55,597 nt of DNA from Bacteroidota bacterium (GTDB lineage Bacteria; Bacteroidota; Bacteroidia; Flavobacteriales; Flavobacteriaceae). Within the stretch, counting starts at the first letter, position 1, and every line of letters starts with the position of its first letter. The stretch is from positions 1 to 55,597 of the forward strand of contig JAQCJC010000003.1 in assembly GCA_027593245.1 (NCBI GenBank). Direction: 5' to 3'. The translations under genes and the position numbers were made by a program. This document shows, piece after piece, positions 35,253-43,072 of this stretch. The notes under the pieces are model-generated. The model saw only the letters and a program-made list of their open reading frames with translations, ran no database searches and had not been told where the DNA came from.

Positions 35253-36350
35253 ATGTTTAGCGATTTACCAATTCGAAAGATTATTCATGTGGACATGGAC
35301 GCTTTTTATGCTTCTGTAGAGCAAATGGATAATCCAGCTTTGAAAGGGCAGCCCATAGCTGTCGGTGGGAGAAAAGCGCGCGGGGTAGTTAGCGCTGCAA
35401 GCTATGAAGCGCGAACATTTGGTGTTCGCAGCGCAATGTCCGGTACTTTGGCGGCAAAGCTTTGTCCTAAATTGGTGTTTGTCTCTCCTCGGTTCGATCG
35501 TTATAAAGAAATATCAAATAAAATTCGCGCTATATTTTTTGAATACTCAGACCTTGTGGAACCCCTTTCTCTTGATGAAGCCTATATTGACGTCACAGAA
35601 AACAAAAAAGGTATACAAAGCGCTACGCGAATAGCATATAAAATAAGAGAACAAATTAAAACACAGGTTGGACTTAGTGCATCTGCAGGGATTTCGATTA
35701 ATAAATTTATTGCTAAAGTTGCAAGTGATTACAACAAGCCCAACGGCCAAAAAACAGTACCTCCGGAAGAAGTTTTAACTTTTTTAGAGGCCCTTGATAT
35801 TAGAAAATTCCATGGCATTGGAAAGGTCACTGCTCATAAAATGTATGAGTTAGGCATCTTTACAGGGCTGGATTTGAAGAATAAATCCCAACCGTTTTTA
35901 ACGGAGCACTTTGGTAAATCCGGCGCATATTATTTCAATGTTGTTAGGGGTATTCACTTGAGCTCTGTAAAGCCAAACCGAGTCCGAAAGTCTTTAGCGG
36001 CCGAGCGCACTTTTTCAAATAACCTATCGAGCGCACTTTTTATTCTTGAAAAGTTAAACCATATTGCTCAGGAAGTCTCAGGGCGTTTACAGCGGCTAAA
36101 CATTGCAGGAAAGACCATTACTTTGAAAATCAAATACAGCGATTTTAAGCTTCAAACAAGAAGCAAAACACTGACTTACTTTATAAGCACGACAGATGTT
36201 ATATTTGAACACGCTAAGGAGTTGCTTTTTCAAGAAGGACTTCAAAACTCTGTTCGACTTGTGGGAATTTCCATCTCAAACCTAAACAGCAACATAAAAA
36301 AGCATGTTGCGTCAGAAGACGTCACGGTGCAGCTGAAGTTTGAATTTTAA
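35253..36350 (+). CDS. dinB: DNA polymerase IV (Y-family translesion polymerase)
   Basis: DinB copies past damaged DNA with low fidelity. Catalytic acidic residues are visible as D14 (HVDMDAFYASVEQ) and D108/E109 (PLSLDEAYIDVT). The steric and finger region reads YEARTFGVRSAM. A thumb HhH follows (FHGIGKVTAHKMYELGI), then the little-finger domain. The last residues VQLKFEF resemble a beta-clamp binding motif. The 365-residue length is standard. The stop codon overlaps that of pyk on the opposite strand (TTAA). I see no LexA-type box in the short upstream gap. Confidence 0.96.
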   Translation: MFSDLPIRKIIHVDMDAFYASVEQMDNPALKGQPIAVGGRKARGVVSAASYEARTFGVRSAMSGTLAAKLCPKLVFVSPRFDRYKEISNKIRAIFFEYSDLVEPLSLDEAYIDVTENKKGIQSATRIAYKIREQIKTQVGLSASAGISINKFIAKVASDYNKPNGQKTVPPEEVLTFLEALDIRKFHGIGKVTAHKMYELGIFTGLDLKNKSQPFLTEHFGKSGAYYFNVVRGIHLSSVKPNRVRKSLAAERTFSNNLSSALFILEKLNHIAQEVSGRLQRLNIAGKTITLKIKYSDFKLQTRSKTLTYFISTTDVIFEHAKELLFQEGLQNSVRLVGISISNLNSNIKKHVASEDVTVQLKFEF

Positions 36351-37783
36351 GCTTTGATCTCAGTAACACGCATTGTATTTACCATACCCTTCTCTTGAAT
36401 AGGCATTGCCGCTAGGCTTATTACCATGTCTCCCTCTTCCAAATAACCTTTTTCCAAGGCAATTTTATTAACATCTACAACAGTTTGGTCTGTGGACACA
36501 AATTTGTCGTAATAAAACGCACGGACACCCCAGAGTAAATTAAGCTGTGAGATGATTCTCTTATTAGATGAAAATGCTAGAATATGCGCTTTTGGCCGCC
36601 ATGCCGATATTTGGAAGGCGGTATAGCCACTGTTTGTTAAGGTGGTTATGCCTCGTGCGTTAATTTCATTGGCCATATTGGCAGCATGGAAACATATAGA
36701 CTTTGTAATGTAGCGCTTTGTTTTAATGTGAGGGTGCTTTTGGGGCACATGAATAAGCTCTGAGTTTTCGACCGACTTGATAATGTCTGACACTTTTTGA
36801 ATCACTTGAACAGGGTATTGCCCGACAGATGTTTCACCAGATAACATCACAGCATCAGCACCATCCATCACTGAATTTGCTACATCATTGACTTCTGCTC
36901 TAGTGGGTGTTAAGCTTGTGATCATAGACTCCATCATTTGAGTGGCTATGATTACGGGAATACGCGCGCTTTTTGCCTTGAGCACCAATTGTTTTTGAAT
37001 CAAAGGCACCTCATGGGCTGGGATTTCAACGCCGAGATCCCCTCGAGCAACCATCAAGCCATCGCAATAAGCGACAATTTTATCAATGTTTTTGACGGCC
37101 TCTGGCTTTTCTATTTTTGCGATAATGGGGATTTTATAACTGCTGTGTTTAGAAACAATGGCCTCAAGCTCCATTAAATCTTCAGCGTTGCGCACAAACG
37201 ACAGTGCAATCCAATCTACCTCTTGTTCAATAGCAAAAAGAGCATCTTCTTTATCTTTTTCTGTCAGCGCTGGCTGTGAAATATTAGTGTTAGGAAGATT
37301 AACGCCTTTTTTGGACTTCAAGGGGCCGCCCTGAATTACCTTAGCTTTAACTTCATCTTTTTGATTTGTTGAGACAACTTCAAAGATTAGCTTCCCGTCA
37401 TCTAGCAAGATGTGCTCGCCTGGCTTAGTGTCTAAAGGAAAACGGTCGTACGTCATGTAGACACGATCCTTTGTTCCCTCGAAGCGGGTGCCTGTTGCGA
37501 AAATAATTTCTTCTCCTGGCGCTACAACAACATCGTCTTTCATTACGCCAACCCTCAGCTTGGGACCTTGAAGATCTGCTAAAACAGAGGCGTTGTATCC
37601 GTGCTCTTCGTTAATTTCACGAATATATTGAACACGCTTTTTTACATCGTCGTAGTCTGCATGTGAGAAGTTTATTCTAAAGACATTTACGCCAGTAGCG
37701 ACCATTTTTAAGAGCATTTCTTTTGAATCTATGGCCGGCCCTAAAGTGGCAACAATCTTGGTCTTTTTTCTTTTGTATGACAT
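36347..37783 (-). CDS. pyk: pyruvate kinase
   Basis: Pyk makes pyruvate and ATP from phosphoenolpyruvate, the last step of glycolysis. Conserved elements are KIVATLGPAIDSKEML, FRINFSHADYDD, the catalytic lysine region IIAKIEKPEAVKNIDKI, MVARGDLGVEIPAHEVP, and ATQMMESMITSLTPTRAEV. The 478-residue length fits the standard enzyme without the extra C-terminal PEP-utiliser domain. Its ATG overlaps the stop of the upstream IPExxxVDY gene (TAATG), so it ends the acpP-fabF-rnc-unknown-pyk run. Confidence 0.97.
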   Translation of the reverse strand: MSYKRKKTKIVATLGPAIDSKEMLLKMVATGVNVFRINFSHADYDDVKKRVQYIREINEEHGYNASVLADLQGPKLRVGVMKDDVVVAPGEEIIFATGTRFEGTKDRVYMTYDRFPLDTKPGEHILLDDGKLIFEVVSTNQKDEVKAKVIQGGPLKSKKGVNLPNTNISQPALTEKDKEDALFAIEQEVDWIALSFVRNAEDLMELEAIVSKHSSYKIPIIAKIEKPEAVKNIDKIVAYCDGLMVARGDLGVEIPAHEVPLIQKQLVLKAKSARIPVIIATQMMESMITSLTPTRAEVNDVANSVMDGADAVMLSGETSVGQYPVQVIQKVSDIIKSVENSELIHVPQKHPHIKTKRYITKSICFHAANMANEINARGITTLTNSGYTAFQISAWRPKAHILAFSSNKRIISQLNLLWGVRAFYYDKFVSTDQTVVDVNKIALEKGYLEEGDMVISLAAMPIQEKGMVNTMRVTEIKA

Positions 37784-38256
37784 TAATTCAGTATTAAGTA
37801 ATCTTTTGATTTTAGTTCCTCGACATCTAGTGCGTAAGCCATACTAATTGCCGAAATTTTTTGCAATTCTAATGCGGTTTCGTCTGCTTCTTTGTTTCCT
37901 CCACTAATTTTTAAAAAATAATTTACCGAAGAATGTTCGTCGAGCAGATGGTAAGTAGTCCAGTTTTTTTCTGAACGGTCTGCAAACAAGCCTTGATTGA
38001 TTGAATTATTTTCTAAAAGACAGCTGTTTTTAATTAAATTCCAAGTCGTTTTTAAATTAGCATTTTCCCATTCAAACAAGGAAAATGAAGCTTTGTTGTC
38101 GTTAAAGTCAATATCTTCTTTTGTGCGTTTTAAATTTGTGTTTAAAGCGCAGTTTATATGAAAGGCAAGGCGGTAATCTTCTAGGTCGCAGTGGATGGCA
38201 AAAAGCGAATAATCAGCATCTACAAAATCGTCCAAAACAAGTTTATGTACTGCCAT
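37783..38256 (-). CDS. IPExxxVDY family protein
   Basis: This 157-residue protein matches, from memory, a Bacteroidota family named for an IPExxxVDY motif, found between rnc and pyk. Here the motif is altered to LDEHSSVNYFLKI (about residues 104-116). The N-terminus AVHKLVLDDFVDADYSLFAIH and the C-terminus SAISMAYALDVEELKSKDYLIL fit that family. It is soluble with no catalytic motif visible. Overlap with pyk and the 113-base gap after rnc suggest co-expression with metabolic and RNA-processing genes. The function is unknown. Confidence 0.82.
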   Translation of the reverse strand: MAVHKLVLDDFVDADYSLFAIHCDLEDYRLAFHINCALNTNLKRTKEDIDFNDNKASFSLFEWENANLKTTWNLIKNSCLLENNSINQGLFADRSEKNWTTYHLLDEHSSVNYFLKISGGNKEADETALELQKISAISMAYALDVEELKSKDYLILN

Positions 38257-38368
38257 AATTTAATTCAAAAACATTGGTGTAAATATAAAGATAAAAGCGC
38301 AAACAGAAGATACTTCCATATTGCCATAGTTTTAAATTATTACGAAAACGATGTAGTGAGTTCCCCAA

Positions 38369-39103
38369 CTACAATTGTATTTTATCCTGAAGCGCAAAAT
38401 ACCCCCTTTGACTTACCTTTTCTTCCGCTTTTTTTCGCGAAGTAGCACGTGCCTTGGCTATCACTTTACCATCAATTTTCAAAAGTACTGAAAAGTGTTT
38501 TATTTCGTCAACACCCTCGTCTTGACATCGGTCGTAATAAATTTTCTTTTTTTCTTTTTGACACCATTCAACCATAAGGCTTTTGTAACTAATGACTTTG
38601 CCCTCGAGCTGATCAAGGTCTACATGAGGGTCGATGACGCTGTCAAAAATAAATCGTTCACTTGCGCTGTAACCGCGATCTAAAAACACTGCTCCAACAA
38701 GCGCTTCAAACAAGTTGCCGTGAATATTGTCCCCAAATTTATTATGGTCTAATTTGGAGTCTAATAAGGAGATTAAGTTTAAGCTTTTCCCGATTTTATT
38801 TAAATGCGAACGGCTTACAATTTTTGAACGCATTTTTGTTAAATAACCTTCATTGGCGTCCAAAATAGAAATATATAGATAGTGAGCAATAACCGCTCCT
38901 AATATAGCATCGCCTACGAACTCTAATCGCTCGTAATTAAAAGGGTTCCCTTCCTCGTCTTTTTTATTGGTAGAACGGTGGGTAAAAGCTCTATCGTAGT
39001 AATGTGTTTTTTTTGGCTTGAACCCTAAAATAGGTTCAAGGGCAGTACTGAGTTTGTTGTTTGTTTTATGGCCTAACTTTAATATATTTTGAATATAGTT
39101 CAA
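38369..39103 (-). CDS. rnc: ribonuclease III
   Basis: RNase III cuts double-stranded RNA, including rRNA precursors. The signature ERLEFVGDAIL lies at residues 58-68 and the second catalytic segment is GNLFEALVGAVFLDRGY, with the conserved E and D. A double-stranded RNA-binding domain occupies roughly residues 172-244 (SYKSLMVEWCQKEKKKIYYD; ATSRKKAEEKVSQRGYFAL). The N-terminal ~20 residues extend beyond many homologues. fabF ends 3 bases upstream, so they are co-transcribed. Confidence 0.96.
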   Translation of the reverse strand: MNYIQNILKLGHKTNNKLSTALEPILGFKPKKTHYYDRAFTHRSTNKKDEEGNPFNYERLEFVGDAILGAVIAHYLYISILDANEGYLTKMRSKIVSRSHLNKIGKSLNLISLLDSKLDHNKFGDNIHGNLFEALVGAVFLDRGYSASERFIFDSVIDPHVDLDQLEGKVISYKSLMVEWCQKEKKKIYYDRCQDEGVDEIKHFSVLLKIDGKVIAKARATSRKKAEEKVSQRGYFALQDKIQL

Positions 39104-39106
39104 AAT

Positions 39107-40360
39107 TTAATCATCTAGAGTTTTGAAAACAACACAAGCATTATGCCCACCAAAACCAAAAGTGTTACTCATGGCAACATTTACTGTTCTTTTTTGAGCC
39201 TTATTCAGTGTAAGATTGAGATCCGGATCAATGTTCTCGTCGGGAGTTGTGTGGTTGATTGTAGGCGGAACAATTCCGTTTTGCATAGACAGTATTGAAG
39301 CAATAGCCTCTATAGCTCCAGCTGCGCCCAGTAGGTGCCCTGTCATTGATTTAGTGGAGTTTATGTTTATGTTTTTTGCGTGGCTACCGAACACTCTTGA
39401 AATTGCCTTTAACTCAGCAACATCCCCTAACGGTGTGGATGTTCCGTGGGTGTTAATGGCGTCTACATCTTCGGGCTTTAGGCCGGCGTTAGCCAAACAG
39501 TTTTTTATTACTGCGGTTACTCCAGTTCCGTCAGGATGAGGAGCGGTCATATGGTAAGCATCTGAAGACAAGCCGCCTCCAACAAGTTCAGCGTAGATTT
39601 TAGCACCTCTTGCCTTAGCATGCTCGTATTCTTCCAAAATCAACGCACCAGCACCCTCACCTAAAACAAAGCCATCTCGAGTTGCATCAAATGGTCTAGA
39701 TGCGGTTTCCGGACTTTCATTTCTTGTCGACAGAGCATGCATTGCGTTGAATCCGCCCATGCCAGACTCGTTGATTGTAGCTTCACTTCCACCAGTGACA
39801 ATAACATCGCAATGACCAAGGCGAATATAGTTTAAAGCATCAATGATTGCATTTGCTGAAGACGCACAGGCCGAAACAGTTGTGTAGTTTGGCCCCATAA
39901 ACCCATGTTTAATGGAAATGTTGCCTGGTGCAATATCAGCAATCATTTTAGGGATAAAGAACGGGTTGAAACGCGGCATGCCGTTGCCGGTTGCGAAATT
40001 GGCAATTTCTTTCTGAAAAGTATCAATTCCACCAATACCAGCACCCCAAATCACACCAACGCGAAACCTATCTATGGTTTCCAAATTAAGCTTGGAGTCT
40101 ATAATGGCCTCATCAGAAGCCACCATAGCATATTGCGCAAACTTATCTGTTTTTCTGGCTTCTTTGCGGTCAAAAAAGTCAGATACGTTGTAATTTTTTA
40201 ATTCACAAGCAAATTTAGTCTTGAAGTGCTCCGTATCAAAATAAGTTACAGGGCCACAACCACTTTTTCCTGCTACTAGAGCACTCCAATAGTCGTCTTT
40301 GTTATTTCCTATGGGCGTTAGCGCACCAAGCCCAGTGACCACAACTCGCTTTAAGTTCAT
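39107..40360 (-). CDS. fabF: beta-ketoacyl-ACP synthase II
   Basis: FabF condenses malonyl-ACP with acyl-ACP to elongate fatty acids. The catalytic triad is visible as C165 in TVSACASSANAI, His in INTHGTSTPLGD, and His in SMTGHLLGAAGAIEA. The N-terminus KRVVVTGLGALTPIG and the end NTFGFGGHNACVVF are typical. The length of 417 residues is normal. acpP lies 21 bases upstream, and the two are translated from the same likely promoter. Confidence 0.97.
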   Translation of the reverse strand: MNLKRVVVTGLGALTPIGNNKDDYWSALVAGKSGCGPVTYFDTEHFKTKFACELKNYNVSDFFDRKEARKTDKFAQYAMVASDEAIIDSKLNLETIDRFRVGVIWGAGIGGIDTFQKEIANFATGNGMPRFNPFFIPKMIADIAPGNISIKHGFMGPNYTTVSACASSANAIIDALNYIRLGHCDVIVTGGSEATINESGMGGFNAMHALSTRNESPETASRPFDATRDGFVLGEGAGALILEEYEHAKARGAKIYAELVGGGLSSDAYHMTAPHPDGTGVTAVIKNCLANAGLKPEDVDAINTHGTSTPLGDVAELKAISRVFGSHAKNININSTKSMTGHLLGAAGAIEAIASILSMQNGIVPPTINHTTPDENIDPDLNLTLNKAQKRTVNVAMSNTFGFGGHNACVVFKTLDD

Positions 40361-40381
40361 AAAAAAAAATTACAATAGTTT

Positions 40382-40615
40382 TTATTTTGCTGATTCTATA
40401 TATGAAACAGCTTGACCTACAGTGGCAATGTTTTCTGCTTGATCATCTGGAATTTGAATATCAAATTCTTTTTCGAATTCCATTATAAGTTCTACGGTGT
40501 CTAGTGAATCTGCTCCTAGATCGTTTGTGAAGCTCGCTTCAGTTACTACTTCGTTTTCATCAACGCCCAATTTATCAACGATAATTGCTTTCACTCTTGA
40601 TGCAATGTCTGACAT
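40382..40615 (-). CDS. acpP: acyl carrier protein
   Basis: ACP carries growing acyl chains on a phosphopantetheine arm attached to S37 in the motif [15 protein letters not shown]. The 77-residue acidic protein has the usual four-helix pattern and family length. It is the first gene of the acpP-fabF-rnc-IPExxxVDY-pyk run and is divergent from purN, an arrangement often seen in this phylum. Confidence 0.98.
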   Translation of the reverse strand: MSDIASRVKAIIVDKLGVDENEVVTEASFTNDLGADSLDTVELIMEFEKEFDIQIPDDQAENIATVGQAVSYIESAK

Positions 40616-40645
40616 AATAATTAGTTTTAAGTTTTAGTTAGTGTG

Positions 40646-40653
40646 CAAAAATA
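40646..40653 (-). promoter_or_regulatory. possible -10 element for the acpP operon
   Basis: TATTTTTG on the minus strand fits TAnnTTTG and lies 30 bases before the acpP ATG, in the 182-base divergent gap to purN. A clear TTG is not seen at the ideal distance. Confidence 0.45.
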
Positions 40654-40797
40654 AAAAACTTTATTTTAAAAAGAATAAATCCTAAAAAAATGTGCGCATT
40701 CTTTTCAATAAACAGAGAATGATCAAGGGAATTGGGTGGCTATTAAAAATATTATCCCTTTTTTTGTAGTGCAATTAGTGTTAAAAACTAAAATATA

Positions 40798-41370
40798 ATG
40801 AAAAAAATAGCTGTTTTTGCATCTGGCTCCGGCTCCAATGCCGAAAATCTCATCAAGTTTTTTCAAAATGATACCACTGCAGAGGTTGTTTTGGTGCTGT
40901 CAAATAATTCGGACGCCAAAGTTTTAGAACGCGCAAAATCTTTAGCTGTAGACACATTGCTTTTCAACAGAGAACAACTTTTAGACCCTCATGTTGTTAT
41001 TAAGGCGTTGCATTTATACAAAGTTGATTTTATTGTACTTGCGGGGTTTTTGTGGAAATTACCAAAGCACATAATTAAGGAGTTCGAAAATAAAATTGTA
41101 AATATACACCCTGCTTTGTTACCTGATTTTGGAGGAAAAGGGATGTACGGAATGCATGTGCATAAAGCGGTTATTGCAGCAAAGGTTAAGGAGTCAGGAA
41201 TCACAATACATCAAGTGAATGCACAATATGATGAAGGAGCAATCGTTTTTCAAGCAAAGTGCACTGTTGACCCTAAAGACTCTGCAGAAGATGTTGCACG
41301 CAAGATTCACAAGCTAGAAATGGCACATTTTCCCAAGATTATCAAAAATATTTTATTGTCAGATGCCTAA
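40798..41370 (+). CDS. purN: phosphoribosylglycinamide formyltransferase
   Basis: PurN transfers a formyl group from 10-formyl-tetrahydrofolate to GAR, the third step of purine synthesis. The phosphate-binding loop is KKIAVFASGSGSNAENLI. Catalytic residues are N103 and H105 in NIHPALLPDFGGKGMYG, and D145 in YDEGAIVFQ. The 190-residue length is normal. It overlaps the RNase H gene by 8 bases and is followed at a distance by an amidophosphoribosyltransferase gene, giving a small purine cluster. Confidence 0.96.
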   Translation: MKKIAVFASGSGSNAENLIKFFQNDTTAEVVLVLSNNSDAKVLERAKSLAVDTLLFNREQLLDPHVVIKALHLYKVDFIVLAGFLWKLPKHIIKEFENKIVNIHPALLPDFGGKGMYGMHVHKAVIAAKVKESGITIHQVNAQYDEGAIVFQAKCTVDPKDSAEDVARKIHKLEMAHFPKIIKNILLSDA

Positions 41371-41998
41371 AACCAAACAAAAATATTACACCGTTTGGAA
41401 GGGTCATAAAACAGGCGTTTTCGAGACGTGGTCTGAATGCCAGTTGCAAATAAAAAACTTTCAAGGCGCTCAATACAAGTCTTTTGCAACAAAGGCGATC
41501 GCTGTTAAAGCATTTGAAGGGCTTTATGAAGATTATATAGTAAAAAACAAAGCTAAAAAGGTGATTCCAAATAGAAGAAATAAAATAGAGGGGCCTAACT
41601 TAAATTCTATTTCTGTTGATGCCGCCTCGAGCGGAAACCCTGGTGTTATGGAGTATAGGGGGGTTGACACCCAAACCAAAGCTATACTTTTTCATAAAGG
41701 ACCTTTCCAAAAAGCCACAAACAATATTGGGGAGTTTTTAGCTTTAGTTCACGGACTCGCATTACTTAAAAACCAAGAAAGCCAAGTCATGCTATATACA
41801 GACTCTGTAACCGCAATGAGTTGGGTTAGTAAAAAAAAGTGTAACACAAAATTGAAACGCAGCAAAGAAAACCAAGCCGTTTTTGTATTAATAGATCGTG
41901 CAGAACAGTGGCTACAAAACAACACTTTTACAACTAAAGTTGTAAAATGGGAAACAAAATCTTGGGGTGAAATTCCTGCAGATTTTGGAAGAAAGTGA
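41363..41998 (+). CDS. ribonuclease H with viroplasmin-type N-terminal domain
   Basis: The N-terminal ~50 residues (KYYTVWKGHKTGVFETWSEC, FKSFATKAIA-like) form the caulimovirus viroplasmin/hybrid-binding domain that grips RNA-DNA hybrids. The RNase H fold follows. Likely catalytic residues are D86 (SVDAASSGNPG), E124 (NNIGEFLALVHGL), D147 (LYTDSVTAMSWV) and D207 (EIPADFGRK). It would remove RNA from hybrids and primers. The gene overlaps purN by 8 bases. The 211-residue length fits two-domain RNase HI. Confidence 0.92.
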   Translation: MPKTKQKYYTVWKGHKTGVFETWSECQLQIKNFQGAQYKSFATKAIAVKAFEGLYEDYIVKNKAKKVIPNRRNKIEGPNLNSISVDAASSGNPGVMEYRGVDTQTKAILFHKGPFQKATNNIGEFLALVHGLALLKNQESQVMLYTDSVTAMSWVSKKKCNTKLKRSKENQAVFVLIDRAEQWLQNNTFTTKVVKWETKSWGEIPADFGRK

Positions 41999-42046
41999 GA
42001 TTAACTTTTTGCTTCAAATTTAACGCCAATAACCTATAATTTTTTG

Positions 42047-42054
42047 TAGATTTG
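42047..42054 (+). promoter_or_regulatory. possible -10 element for the PfkB kinase gene
   Basis: TAGATTTG matches TAnnTTTG, 23 bases before the ATG at 42078. No TTG is visible at the usual spacing. Confidence 0.4.
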
Positions 42055-42077
42055 TCCTTTAATTTTTCTACAAGTTT

Positions 42078-43004
42078 ATGAACAAACTCCTAATTGTCGG
42101 TACTGTTGCATTTGATGCTATTGAAACACCTTTTGGGAAGACCGATAAAATTCTTGGGGGGTCAGCACCTTACATAGGGCTATCAGCTTCGCAGTTTGAC
42201 ACAGCGAGTGCGATAGTTTCGGTTGTTGGCGGAGATTTTCCGGAGACTCATTTAGAGCTTTTTCGCCAACACAACATAGATGTTTCTGGCATAGAAATCA
42301 TCTCATCAGGAAAAACTTTTTTTTGGAGTGGGCGCTACCATAACGACATGAACACAAGAGACACATTGTCTACTGAACTTAATGTGTTGTCTGACTTTCA
42401 ACCTGTAGTGCCTTCTAAATTTAAGGATGCCAATGTTGTTGTTTTAGGAAATTTGCACCCCCTTGTTCAATCTAGTGTTTTGAATCAAGTTACCAATAAA
42501 GAGGCTTTGGTCATATTGGATACGATGAACTTTTGGATGGACAATACTTTAGAGGATTTGATAAAAGTCATTAAAAGAGTCGATGTAATTACGATTAATG
42601 ACGAGGAGGCGAGGCAATTATCAGGGCAAAGTTCTTTGGTAGCAGCAGCACGAAAGATTCATACAATGGGACCTAAATACGTAGTGATAAAAAAGGGAGA
42701 ACACGGCGCATTATTATTTAGTGGTGACAATGTGTTTTTTGCGCCTGCACTTCCACTTGAGGAGGTTTTTGACCCTACCGGAGCTGGCGACACTTTTGCT
42801 GGCGGGTTTGCAGGATTTTTGTCCAAAACAAACAACTTTACTTTCGAAAATATGAAAAAAGCTGTTGTGTATGGCTCCGCATTAGCGTCTTTTACTGTAG
42901 AAAAATTTGGAACAGAGCGAATTAGTAATCTATCATCTAAAGAGGTCTTTGAGCGGCTTCAGATGTTTAAAAACTTAACCCAATTTGACATTGAATTAAC
43001 TTAA
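42078..43004 (+). CDS. PfkB-family sugar or nucleoside kinase
   Basis: This is a ribokinase-fold enzyme of 308 residues. Family signature 1 is around GGSAPYIGLSASQF (27-40). Signature 2 is DPTGAGDTFAGGF (232-244), with catalytic base D238. ATP-binding residues lie near VVIKKGEHGALL. The substrate is not certain. Its position between purN/RNase H and an amidophosphoribosyltransferase makes a nucleoside kinase plausible, but that is inference from context; ribose or another sugar is equally possible. Confidence 0.88.
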   Translation: MNKLLIVGTVAFDAIETPFGKTDKILGGSAPYIGLSASQFDTASAIVSVVGGDFPETHLELFRQHNIDVSGIEIISSGKTFFWSGRYHNDMNTRDTLSTELNVLSDFQPVVPSKFKDANVVVLGNLHPLVQSSVLNQVTNKEALVILDTMNFWMDNTLEDLIKVIKRVDVITINDEEARQLSGQSSLVAAARKIHTMGPKYVVIKKGEHGALLFSGDNVFFAPALPLEEVFDPTGAGDTFAGGFAGFLSKTNNFTFENMKKAVVYGSALASFTVEKFGTERISNLSSKEVFERLQMFKNLTQFDIELT

Positions 43005-43022
43005 TAAATTGTATTAATTTTG
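42991..43022 (+). promoter_or_regulatory. probable promoter of the amidophosphoribosyltransferase gene
   Basis: TTG (42991-42993), a 21-base spacer and TAATTTTG (43015-43022) fit the Bacteroidota consensus. The -33 falls inside the end of the PfkB gene. A leader of about 45 bases would precede the ATG. Confidence 0.5.
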
Positions 43023-43072
43023 AGCACAAATGGGATTATTATAAATACATTAACCAACCACAACCTTCACAC

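Noticed and set aside
40682-40720. Weak inverted repeat CATTCT...AGAATG in the purN-acpP gap as a riboswitch or operator
   Set aside because: Arms of only 6 bases with a 14-base loop in AT-rich DNA; no conserved riboswitch core can be recognised.
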